Shown piece by piece: positions 26,322-34,245 of a DNA stretch of 64,000 nt; the stretch's first letter is position 1; every line of letters starts with the position of its first letter. The stretch is from contig NZ_FQZT01000001.1 of NCBI RefSeq assembly GCF_900142125.1, positions 496,001 to 560,000 of the forward strand, in the 5' to 3' direction. The notes beneath the pieces are model-generated. The model saw only the letters and a program-made list of their open reading frames with translations, was not told the origin of the DNA and did not search any database. Made by a program: the position numbers and the translations under genes. The stretch comes from Malonomonas rubra DSM 5091 (GTDB lineage: Bacteria; Desulfobacterota; Desulfuromonadia; Desulfuromonadales; Geopsychrobacteraceae).

Positions 26322-26354
26322 AACCGGCATAAGCTTTTGCAGCCGATGCCGGTT
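26322..26354. repeat. Inverted repeat in the cmk leader
   Basis: AACCGGCAT (26322-26330) and ATGCCGGTT (26346-26354) form a 9-bp hairpin with a 15-base loop just upstream of the cmk start. T-rich bases follow on both strands, weakly, so it may be a leaky terminator or attenuator. Confidence 0.5.
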
Positions 26355-26648
26355 GTTTTTGAAGGAAAAATACTATAGCAGATTTCTGTACGCTAAAATC
26401 AAGCTCGAATGCTGCTGGGCAATCCTCAGCTTAGCAGCCTCAGTCCACAAGCAAACGCCAGAGAAAACCTGAGAGCCCCTCAAAACTCCCTTCACAGCGA
26501 AATACCGTTCGATTATTTCGAACGCTTCTCCAAAAAAGATCGATTGGATTTACTTTTTCAATTCCCGTATAAACAGCCTCCGATAGCATTTAGTTTCTTT
26601 TCTGACCCCTTACAGTCATTCTGAAATATCTATTAAAAGGAGTATGCG
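26355..26648. other. Divergent intergenic region between cmk and the symporter unit
   Basis: About 290 bases with no believable reading frame. On the minus side TATAGT (near 26375) could be the -10 of cmk but its -35 partner is 19 bases off and weak. On the plus side TTGGAT (26544-26549) and TATAAA (26568-26573) are 18 bases apart and could serve the symporter. GTTCG/CGAAC near 26508-26525 forms a small hairpin. No sigma-54 or known riboswitch pattern was seen. Confidence 0.4.
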
Positions 26649-26825
26649 ATGTTTGGACTTGAAGGTATCGGCGTACCGGCCGGTCTCGCCTTGACCCTGA
26701 TCAGTGCTGGACTCTGCATCTGGTATGGGCTGAAAAACTGGAACGTCGGTCACCTCACTGAACAGGAGGACCGCCAGAAGCAAGCCTGGATTCAAGAAGA
26801 ACACAAAGTCGAAGAGACCCTGTAA
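26649..26825 (+). CDS. Symporter small accessory protein
   Basis: A 58-residue protein with one membrane helix (about 10-30, GVPAGLALTLISAGLCIWYG) and a charged, Glu/Gln-rich cytoplasmic tail ending KVEETL. AAGGAG lies 7 bases before the ATG. It ends 15 bases before the symporter gene and is surely co-translated with it. Small one-helix proteins of this type accompany SSF symporters in Geobacter and relatives. It is too short for most gene finders. Confidence 0.82.
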   Translation: MFGLEGIGVPAGLALTLISAGLCIWYGLKNWNVGHLTEQEDRQKQAWIQEEHKVEETL

Positions 26826-26840
26826 TTTAAGGAGTAGATT

Positions 26841-28454
26841 GTGAGTATTCCGTTGCTGACCAGCGTGGTGCTGGTGTACCTGTCGATCGTCGCTTTTTTA
26901 ACGGTCAAGGCCTATCGCGGCACCAACAGCGCTGCCGATTACATGCTTGCGGGCCGTGAAATTCATCCCTTTGTCATGGCGATGTCGTACGGTGCAACCT
27001 TTATCAGCACTTCGGCGATCATCGGTTTCGGCGGCGCTGCGGCCGTATTCGGCATGAGTGTCTTGTGGTTGACATTTCTGACAATCATCGTCGGCATCTT
27101 TATCGCTTTTGTATTCTTCGGCCGCCGTACCCGCCTGATGGGTCTCAACCTCAATGCTCACACTTTTCCCGAGCTGCTCGGCCGGCGCTTCAATTCACGC
27201 GGCATACAAGGGATGACGGCTCTCCTGATCTTCGCAGCAATGCCTCTTTACGCCAGTGTCGTTTTGATGGGTGGCGGTAAATTCATTTCGCAAATTATGG
27301 CAATCGACTACGACGTTGCCCTCTTCTTTTTGACCCTGATTGTTGCATTATACGTCATCATGGGCGGCCTTAAGGCCGTGATGTACACCGATGCATTCCA
27401 GGCGAGCATCATGTTCAGTGGCCTGATGATCTTGCTCGGATTCACTTATTACAAGCTCGGCGGCATCACGACAGCCCACCAGCGTTTGACCGACATGCAG
27501 GAGATCGCGGTCAAGATCTTCGGCGCTAAAGGTCACACCGGCTGGACCGCCTTCCCGGAACTCGGCTCCGAATACTGGCTGATCGTCGTCACCACGATCA
27601 TCCTCGGTGTCGGTATCGGCGTTCTGGCCCAGCCGCAGCTGATCGTACGCTTCATGACGGTCAAAAGTTCCCGCGAGCTTAACCGTGCCGTTTTGATCGG
27701 TGGGATCTTTATCCTCGTTGCGGTTGGCGTCCCCTTCATTGTCGGCCCCTTAAGCAACGTGTTCTTCTACTATGAAAACCCTGCAACAGCCGGTAAGATT
27801 TCCCTGCTGGCAGCCGACAAGAACGTCGCTCAAATCATCCCCATGTATATCAGCACCTCCATGCCACAGTGGTTTACCGCACTGTTCATGATCACTATGT
27901 TATCGGCAGCAATGAGTACTTTAAGTTCCCAGTTTCACGCCATGGGCACCGCCCTTGGCCGCGACATCTATGAAAAAGCTCTCGGTCGCAGCGGCAACTC
28001 GGTACTGCTGACCCGGATCGGCATCCTTTTCGCCATCATGCTCAGCTACTTTCTCGCCTGGGGGCTGCCGCACTTCTTTGAAGGAGGAACGGCAATCATT
28101 GCCCGCGGCACAGCAATTTTCTTCGGCATCTGCGCTGCCGCCTTCCTGCCGATGTACTTCGGGGCGATCTATTTTAGAGGAATGACCAAACTTTCCGCCT
28201 ATGCCGGACTGGTCTCCGGCACATTGGTCAGCTTTTTCTGGTTATTCTTCGTGCACCTGAAGGAGTCGAAACCGCTACAACTCTGCAACGCCCTGTTCGG
28301 TGTCGATTCTCTCGCCATGGGCAGCAAATGGGCACTGGTTGATCCGCTGGTAATCGCGCTTCCTGCTTCGATCCTGGCAACGATCCTGTTTAATCTCTGG
28401 GGCCGACGTTTACCTGAACAACATGTGCAACGCTGCTTCGACAAGATTCGCTAA
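26841..28454 (+). CDS. Sodium:solute symporter family protein (SSF/SLC5)
   Basis: An inner-membrane transporter of 537 residues with about 13 membrane helices. The start IPLLTSVVLVYLSIVAFLTV, the ADYMLAGREIHPFVMAMSYG segment in helix 2 and the conserved LSAAMSTLSSQFHAMG near residue 360 place it in the SSF family, nearest by eye to monocarboxylate (acetate, pyruvate or lactate) permeases. Those are plausible substrates for an anaerobic acetate or lactate oxidiser, but this is inference. It starts at GTG after GGAG. The unit sits on the opposite strand between cmk and aroA. Confidence 0.9.
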   Translation: MSIPLLTSVVLVYLSIVAFLTVKAYRGTNSAADYMLAGREIHPFVMAMSYGATFISTSAIIGFGGAAAVFGMSVLWLTFLTIIVGIFIAFVFFGRRTRLMGLNLNAHTFPELLGRRFNSRGIQGMTALLIFAAMPLYASVVLMGGGKFISQIMAIDYDVALFFLTLIVALYVIMGGLKAVMYTDAFQASIMFSGLMILLGFTYYKLGGITTAHQRLTDMQEIAVKIFGAKGHTGWTAFPELGSEYWLIVVTTIILGVGIGVLAQPQLIVRFMTVKSSRELNRAVLIGGIFILVAVGVPFIVGPLSNVFFYYENPATAGKISLLAADKNVAQIIPMYISTSMPQWFTALFMITMLSAAMSTLSSQFHAMGTALGRDIYEKALGRSGNSVLLTRIGILFAIMLSYFLAWGLPHFFEGGTAIIARGTAIFFGICAAAFLPMYFGAIYFRGMTKLSAYAGLVSGTLVSFFWLFFVHLKESKPLQLCNALFGVDSLAMGSKWALVDPLVIALPASILATILFNLWGRRLPEQHVQRCFDKIR

Positions 28455-28477
28455 GACTTCTTCCATCCAGATAGACA

Positions 28478-28518
28478 AAAAAATAAACGCCGCCGGAACA
28501 TTTCGTTCCGGCGGCGTT
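28478..28518. terminator. Bidirectional terminator between symporter and aroA
   Basis: Perfect 14-bp hairpin AACGCCGCCGGAAC (28486-28499) / GTTCCGGCGGCGTT (28505-28518). The A-rich left flank gives the minus-strand transcript a long T run, so it ends the pheA-tyrA-aroA unit strongly and also serves the symporter unit. Confidence 0.88.
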
Positions 28519-28559
28519 CTCAGTATCACAAACAGCCGCTTCTCTTTGCACTGGCTAAA

Positions 28560-29858
28560 TCAAGAGCGTATATTCTCAAGCAATTCCCAAAAATTCGGAA
28601 ACGAGGTTGAGGTACAGCCGGTGTCTTCAATCGTCACCTCACCAGATGCACGAAGTGCGGCAACCGCCATACTCATGGCGATGCGGTGATCGCCGAAAGA
28701 GTTGACCGTACCACCGCTGAGCGATTTACCGCCGGTCACGCGCATGCCATCTTCCAAAGGTTCAATCTGCGCACCTATTTTACCCAAGGTATCGCACATC
28801 GCGGCGATGCGGTCAGTCTCCTTCACTCGCAGTTCTTTGGCATCACGGATGGTGGTAACACCTTCAGCAAAAGCAGCGGCCACGCTAACCACCGGGAATT
28901 CGTCGATGGCGCGCGGAACCAGCTCGCCGCCGATCTCAATCCCTTTCAGCTGACTCGACTTCACCAACAGGTCGGCAACAGGCTCACCGGAGAGTTCGCG
29001 CTGGTTGAGCAATTCGATGGAACCGCCCATCTGCTGCAGGATATCGATAATTCCGCTGCGGGTCGGATTAACGCCGACATTTTTCAGCAACAGCTCGGAA
29101 TCGGGAACAATCAGGCCGGCAACAAGGAAAAAAGCAGCAGAGGAGATATCGCCCGGCACAAAGACCTCGCGCCCTTCCAGCACCACCGGGCCGGTCACCC
29201 GGGCGCCTCCGTCGAAGGATTCGACCTCGGCGCCGAAATAGCACAGCATCCGCTCGCTGTGATCGCGCGACAGGTGTGGCTCGTAGACCGTGGTTGTGCC
29301 TTCAATCTGCATCCCGGCCAGCAACAGGGCCGACTTGACCTGGGCACTGGAGACTGGGGAATGATACTCGGCCGGCTTGAGGCCGCCGCCGTCAATGGTC
29401 AAGGGCGCTTTCTTGTTTCCATCGCGGCCAAGAATCTTCGCCCCCATCTCCCTCAGCGGATCGATCACCCGTCCCATCGGCCGCTTGCGCAGGTACTGGT
29501 CGCCGGTCATCACTGAATAAAAAGGTTGCGCGGCCAAGATACCGCTCATCAGGCGCATGGTGGTGCCGGAGTTACCGCAATCAAGAACATCGTCCGGCTC
29601 GAGCAAACCGTCGATGCCGCGGCCCTGGATAATCAACTCATCCTCGCCGCGCTCTTCGACTTCAACGCCCATCGCCTGAAAAATCTTCAGCGTCGACATG
29701 CAGTCTTCACCACGTAGCAGACCGACGACCCGGCTTTCCCCCTTGGCCAGCGAAGCGAACATAATCGAGCGGTGGGAAATCGATTTGTCGCCAGGCACGA
29801 CGATTTCACCTTTGACGGACGTGACGGGGGCGATGGTTCTGGTTTCGTATTTATGCAT
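28560..29858 (-). CDS. aroA: 3-phosphoshikimate 1-carboxyvinyltransferase (EPSP synthase)
   Basis: Sixth step of the shikimate pathway: shikimate-3-phosphate plus PEP gives EPSP. The 432-residue product has the substrate-binding GDKSISHRSIMFASLAKGES, the GNSGTTMRLMSGIL segment and the KETDR loop with the catalytic-site residues near 350. The LMSGILA version rather than the enterobacterial LAAALC marks it as a class II-type enzyme. It is third in the pheA-tyrA-aroA unit, 21 bases after tyrA, and ends before a strong terminator. Confidence 0.97.
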   Translation of the reverse strand: MHKYETRTIAPVTSVKGEIVVPGDKSISHRSIMFASLAKGESRVVGLLRGEDCMSTLKIFQAMGVEVEERGEDELIIQGRGIDGLLEPDDVLDCGNSGTTMRLMSGILAAQPFYSVMTGDQYLRKRPMGRVIDPLREMGAKILGRDGNKKAPLTIDGGGLKPAEYHSPVSSAQVKSALLLAGMQIEGTTTVYEPHLSRDHSERMLCYFGAEVESFDGGARVTGPVVLEGREVFVPGDISSAAFFLVAGLIVPDSELLLKNVGVNPTRSGIIDILQQMGGSIELLNQRELSGEPVADLLVKSSQLKGIEIGGELVPRAIDEFPVVSVAAAFAEGVTTIRDAKELRVKETDRIAAMCDTLGKIGAQIEPLEDGMRVTGGKSLSGGTVNSFGDHRIAMSMAVAALRASGEVTIEDTGCTSTSFPNFWELLENIRS

Positions 29859-29879
29859 CAGAATCTCATTTCATTTTTA

Positions 29880-30746
29880 TTAAAGAATGGCATCCCGCAG
29901 CTGCTTCGAACGAAGGAAAAATTCGAACAACTTCTCGCCACTGCCTTCAGCAATATCAGTCTTCAGCTCGGCGAAAAATTTCTCGAACTGCTCCATCATC
30001 TCAAGCAGTCCATCACGGTTGGTTTCTGCAATATCGCGCCACATGGTCGGATCGGAGGAAGCAATGCGGGTAAAATCGCGGAAACCGCCGGCGGAATATT
30101 CAAGGATATTTTCTTCATAGTGATCGTAAGAACCGACCGCGTTGACCAGCGAGTAAGCAACCATGTGCGGCAGATGGCTGATCGCAGCCAGCACCCGGTC
30201 ATGCTTCTCCAGCGACATTTTGACCACCTCACTCCCGGCGATCTGCCACATCTTTTCTACCAGCGCCAAGGCATCTGCATTGGTGTTTTCCGTCGGTGTG
30301 AGGATGCAACGTTTACCGCGATAGAGAGTCGGGAATGCTGCTTCAGCGCCACTCTTTTCCGTACCGGCAATCGGATGGCCCGGCACGAAATAGACGTTGT
30401 CCGGCATCAGTGGATCGATCGCTGCGGAAACCGCCCCTTTCACGCTGCCACCATCGGTGATGATCGCGCCCGGCTTACAGGCGGGCAGCAGTTCTTCCGT
30501 CACCGTCGCCAGCGTCTTCACCGGCGTTGCCAGGAAGATCACATCAGCATCCTTTACAGCGTCCAGCGGATCACGGCTGTAGCGGTCGACCACTCCAAGC
30601 TCAAGCGCTTTTTCCAGGTTTGGTTTGCCACGGCCGCAACCGACAACTTCGCCAACCGCGCCCGCCTCTTTCAGAGCCAGAGAAAGGGAGCCGCCAATCA
30701 GACCAACACCGATAATCGCCAGGCGTGGAATCAGTACATCAGCCAT
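29880..30746 (-). CDS. tyrA: Prephenate dehydrogenase
   Basis: Oxidises prephenate to 4-hydroxyphenylpyruvate on the tyrosine branch. The 288 residues begin with a Rossmann site IGVGLIGGSLSLALK (about 11-25); VPGHPIAGTEKSGAEAA holds the conserved His and Gly of the active site, and the C-terminal helical domain is complete. There is no chorismate mutase or ACT domain, so it is the stand-alone type. Its start overlaps the end of pheA by 8 bases. Confidence 0.95.
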   Translation of the reverse strand: MADVLIPRLAIIGVGLIGGSLSLALKEAGAVGEVVGCGRGKPNLEKALELGVVDRYSRDPLDAVKDADVIFLATPVKTLATVTEELLPACKPGAIITDGGSVKGAVSAAIDPLMPDNVYFVPGHPIAGTEKSGAEAAFPTLYRGKRCILTPTENTNADALALVEKMWQIAGSEVVKMSLEKHDRVLAAISHLPHMVAYSLVNAVGSYDHYEENILEYSAGGFRDFTRIASSDPTMWRDIAETNRDGLLEMMEQFEKFFAELKTDIAEGSGEKLFEFFLRSKQLRDAIL

Positions 30747-31845
30747 TATTGCCCTCCCCTTTCACTTTATCCTGCCGGGCGATCGGGTAGGATCCGAGAA
30801 CCTTGAGGAAATGACAATAGTCACGTAGTTCTTCAACCGCTTCCGAAATCGGCTGATCATCAATATGACCGATCAGGTCGAGGAAGAAGATATATTCCCA
30901 AGCCTTATGCTTCATCGGTCGGCTTTCGATCTTCGACAAGTTGATCTGCCGCTTGCTGAACGGCTCCAGCATGCGGTAGAGAATCCCCGGCTCGTCCTTG
31001 ATACTGAACATGATCGAGGTTTTGTCGTTGCCACTCTTCTCAGGAGTCTTTGTGCCGATGATAAGAAAACGAGTGAAATTATTCGGGTTATCCTCGATCT
31101 TTGCCTTGACCACCTTCAAACCGTACTGAACAACAGCAGCCTCACTGGCGATGGCCGCTGCAGACTCATCTTCTGCGGCCATCTGGGCAGCTGCGGCAGT
31201 GCTGGCGACGTCAACCAGCGGCACGTCGGGCAGGTTCTGCTCAAACCAGTGACGGCACTGGGCCAGCGCCTGCGGGTGGGAGACCACCTTGCTGATCTGC
31301 TCGATGTTGCCGGTTTTTGAGAGCAGATTATGGGAGATTTCCAGCATGATCTCAGCGATCACCTGCAGGTCGGAGCCGCTGAACATATCGAGGGTGTGAT
31401 TGACTACCCCTTCCGTCGAGTTTTCCACCGGCACAACGCCATAGTGGGCACGACCTCGTTCCACCTCTTCGAATACAGCAGGGATGCTTTTCAGCGGTAC
31501 CAGTTGCGCCGAGAGGCCGAACTGTTGCATCGCCGCCATATGGGTAAAGGTCGATTGCGGACCAAGAAACGCCACTTGCATTGGCAGTTCCATGTTCAGC
31601 GAAGCGGAAATAATCTCGCGGAAGACCTTGACCACGGCATCGTTGGGAAAAGGCCCGGCGTTCTGCGCGGTCAGGCGCTCGTAGATTGCTTTCTCGCGGC
31701 TCGGTACGTAGAAGGTTCCATCGGAACTCTCCTTTGCCTTACCAACGCCAATGACAATTTCCGCGCGCTTATTCAGCAAATCAAGGATCTGATTATCGAT
31801 ACCATCGATCTGTTCGCGTAATTTGTTCAACTCTTCTTTTGCCAT
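30739..31845 (-). CDS. pheA: Bifunctional chorismate mutase / prephenate dehydratase
   Basis: Makes phenylpyruvate from chorismate. In 368 residues there are a chorismate mutase domain (about 1-85; REQIDGIDNQILDLLNKRAE), a prephenate dehydratase domain (about 95-275; FLGPQSTFTHMAA and the STAAAAQMA stretch) and a C-terminal ACT domain with IESRP, which binds phenylalanine for feedback inhibition. The ATG at 31845 (MAKEELNKL) is used; an upstream TTG would add six odd residues. It heads the pheA-tyrA-aroA unit. Confidence 0.96.
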   Translation of the reverse strand: MAKEELNKLREQIDGIDNQILDLLNKRAEIVIGVGKAKESSDGTFYVPSREKAIYERLTAQNAGPFPNDAVVKVFREIISASLNMELPMQVAFLGPQSTFTHMAAMQQFGLSAQLVPLKSIPAVFEEVERGRAHYGVVPVENSTEGVVNHTLDMFSGSDLQVIAEIMLEISHNLLSKTGNIEQISKVVSHPQALAQCRHWFEQNLPDVPLVDVASTAAAAQMAAEDESAAAIASEAAVVQYGLKVVKAKIEDNPNNFTRFLIIGTKTPEKSGNDKTSIMFSIKDEPGILYRMLEPFSKRQINLSKIESRPMKHKAWEYIFFLDLIGHIDDQPISEAVEELRDYCHFLKVLGSYPIARQDKVKGEGNNG

Positions 31846-31882
31846 AGTATTATCTCTAATCAAAGGGATTGATGAATGCAGG

Positions 31883-31911
31883 AATGTAGCCTAAAGACAA
31901 TGCAAAATCAA
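31883..31911 (-). promoter_or_regulatory. Promoter of pheA-tyrA-aroA
   Basis: Minus strand TTGATT (31906-31911) and TACATT (31883-31888) are 17 bases apart, some 38 bases before the pheA ATG and downstream of the ADP-ribosylglycohydrolase stop. Confidence 0.45.
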
Positions 31912-31948
31912 CGCATTCGGCGTTATTTAAAAGCGACAAAACTTTGGT

Positions 31949-32905
31949 TCAGCGTACTGAAATAGCTGCCAGCCTTTCAGCAACAGCGATCAATTCATCG
32001 CGACCATTTCCGCCATTTTCCAATTGATCGAACCAGCTCCGCGGAATCCACTCATCACCGTGCAAGGCGCCGACCAGAGCACCGGTCATAGCACCGATGG
32101 TGTCAGTATCTCCCCCCAGGTTGACCGCCTGCACGATCGCCGCCTGCGGGTTGTCGATGTAACGCAGCGCGGCCCACAATGCCGCTGGCCAGGAGTCGGC
32201 ACTGCGCACTCCGCAACCAAACGTGCTCACTACCTCATCCGCCGATGCATCCCGCTCCAGCAGACCGGACAGCTGCTGTAAACTGCTATTCAGAATCGAT
32301 TCAGGAACATACCAGAGCAGCTGCCCTATAATCTGTCGCCAATCGGGAACCTGCCCTGCCGTCAGCAACAGGCCAATGGCTCGCGCCTGCAGCAGCGCGG
32401 CATCGATCGCCTCGGCGTGGGTGTGGGTCATCCAGATCGCCGCTTTCACTTTTTCGTACAGCAGCAGGTAATCGCCGTGGCCATAGAGCAGACCGACCGG
32501 GGCGATACGCATAGCTCCACCATTGCCGAAAGAGCCATCGGCGAACAGCAGAGTTCCGGAGGTGCGCCAGTCAGCTCCCTGCTGCAAAGCCTCCAGTATT
32601 TTTATGGCACTGCGGCCGTAACCACGCTCCGGTGTAAAAGCTTCGGCATAAGCGGCAGCGCACTCGGCGCCGTCCACCCCACGATAGCGTAAAATCGAGC
32701 GCGCCAGCGCCAGGGTCATTTCCGTGTCGTCGGTGTAACAACCGAAACCGATGCTGCGCTCTGCCGGTTGAAAGTCACGCAACAGATCTGGATAGTGCTG
32801 CAGGATCTGCTCTCGCGTCTGCATTTCTACAGCAGAGCCAAGCACATCACCGCAGGTGCAACCGAGCAGAGAACCGACAAATCTCGATTTTCGTGTTGCT
32901 TGCAT
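31949..32905 (-). CDS. ADP-ribosylglycohydrolase family protein
   Basis: A 318-residue member of the DraG/ARH family, which removes ADP-ribose from proteins or small molecules with two magnesium ions. The metal-binding motifs are both visible: YTDDTEMTLA (about 57-66) and GGDTDTIGAMTGALVGALHG (about 262-281). The ATG at 32905 (MQATRKSRF) is chosen; the frame extends upstream without similarity, though the nearest AAGGAGG is 13 bases away, which is rather far. DraG reactivates nitrogenase reductase, but no nif or draT gene is here, so the substrate is open. It is divergent from the aminotransferase. Confidence 0.87.
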   Translation of the reverse strand: MQATRKSRFVGSLLGCTCGDVLGSAVEMQTREQILQHYPDLLRDFQPAERSIGFGCYTDDTEMTLALARSILRYRGVDGAECAAAYAEAFTPERGYGRSAIKILEALQQGADWRTSGTLLFADGSFGNGGAMRIAPVGLLYGHGDYLLLYEKVKAAIWMTHTHAEAIDAALLQARAIGLLLTAGQVPDWRQIIGQLLWYVPESILNSSLQQLSGLLERDASADEVVSTFGCGVRSADSWPAALWAALRYIDNPQAAIVQAVNLGGDTDTIGAMTGALVGALHGDEWIPRSWFDQLENGGNGRDELIAVAERLAAISVR

Positions 32906-33002
32906 AATGTGAAACGAACCTCCTTGACCCCAATGTAAACGGGCAGCTAAACTGCGCACTCTCAAATTGGATCACCCCGCATGTTTTGAAAGGATAGATT
33001 GA

Positions 33003-34184
33003 ATGACCATCGCTGCAAAAGTCAATGAATGTATCGAGCGCGCTTCCTGGATTCGCAAAATGTTCGAAGAGGGCGCGGCTCTGCGTGAGCAGTACGGCGC
33101 CGACCAGGTTTTTGATTTCACCCTCGGCAACCCGACCATCGAACCGCCGAAGGAGTTGCACGCCGAACTGAAGCGAATCGCGGAAAACCCGGAACCGGGC
33201 ATGCACCGCTACATGAATAATGCCGGCTACGACGACACCCGTGCCGCCGTTGCCGAAGTGATCGCTGAGCAGTGCGACCAACCGGTCGGTGCCGAGCATA
33301 TCGTGATGACCTGTGGCGCTGGCGCGGCGATGAACGTCGTGCTGAAGACCTTGCTCAACCCGGGTGATGAAGTCATCATCCTCACCCCATTTTTCGTCGA
33401 GTACAAATTCTACATCGACAACCATCAGGGAATCCCGGTCACCGTCGCCTGCAAAGATGATTTCCAGCCGGATATCGAAGCGATTGGCGCTGCCATTACC
33501 GCGCGCACCAAAGCGATTATTGTCAACTCGCCGAACAATCCGACCGGCGTCATCTACCCGGAAGCGACTCTCAAGAATCTGGGTGAGATGCTTAAACAGA
33601 AAGAGCAGGAGTTCGGCAACGCCATCACCGTCATCTCCGACGAACCTTACGCCAAGATCAGCTACGGTGAAGAAGTGCCCTGCATCTTCAACTGCATCGA
33701 CAACGCTGTCATCGTCACTTCGCACTCGAAAGACCTGGCGCTGCCGGGCGAGCGGATCGGCTATCTCGCCGCCAGCCCGGCAATGGACGACATCAACCTG
33801 TTCATGCAGGGCGCAATCTTCTGCAACCGGGTGCTCGGCTTCGTCAACGCCCCGGCAATGATGCAACGGCTGGTCACTAACCTGCAGCGCAGCAGCGTCG
33901 ACAGTGAAATCTACCGCCGCAAACGGGACATGCTCTACGACAAGCTGACTGAGCTCGGCTTCGAGATGATCAAGCCGGGAGGTGGCTTCTACCTGTTCCC
34001 GAAATCACCGATGAGCGACGAAATGGAATTCATCAGGCTGGCGCAGAAATACCGCATTCTGCTGGTTCCCGGCTCCGGCTTCGGCGCACCCGGATTTTTC
34101 CGCATCGCTTACTGTGTGGATGACGACATGATTGAACGCAGTCTGCCGCTGTGGGAGCAACTGGCGAAAGAGGCGGGACTGTAA
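33003..34184 (+). CDS. Pyridoxal-phosphate aminotransferase, class I (aspartate-type fold)
   Basis: A 393-residue fold-type I aminotransferase. The PLP lysine is K243 in SHSKDLALPGERIGY; NSPNNPTG (175-182) and DEPY (213-216) bind the cofactor and FRIAYC near the end supplies the carboxylate-binding Arg. The CGAGAAMNVVLK segment is the phosphate site. It may supply amino transfer for aspartate or aromatic amino acids, given pheA and tyrA nearby, but specificity cannot be read. AAAGGA precedes the ATG. Monocistronic with a clear terminator. Confidence 0.9.
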   Translation: MTIAAKVNECIERASWIRKMFEEGAALREQYGADQVFDFTLGNPTIEPPKELHAELKRIAENPEPGMHRYMNNAGYDDTRAAVAEVIAEQCDQPVGAEHIVMTCGAGAAMNVVLKTLLNPGDEVIILTPFFVEYKFYIDNHQGIPVTVACKDDFQPDIEAIGAAITARTKAIIVNSPNNPTGVIYPEATLKNLGEMLKQKEQEFGNAITVISDEPYAKISYGEEVPCIFNCIDNAVIVTSHSKDLALPGERIGYLAASPAMDDINLFMQGAIFCNRVLGFVNAPAMMQRLVTNLQRSSVDSEIYRRKRDMLYDKLTELGFEMIKPGGGFYLFPKSPMSDEMEFIRLAQKYRILLVPGSGFGAPGFFRIAYCVDDDMIERSLPLWEQLAKEAGL

Positions 34185-34198
34185 AAACATTCCTTACC

Positions 34199-34231
34199 AA
34201 GAAAGCCACCTCAATCCGGGGTGGCTTTCTT
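34199..34231. terminator. Bidirectional terminator between aminotransferase and TPR gene
   Basis: AAGAAAGCCACC (34199-34210), an intervening loop and GGTGGCTTTCTT (34220-34231) form a 12-bp hairpin with A/T feet in both directions. Confidence 0.85.
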
Positions 34232-34245
34232 AACAACTTGCTTTC

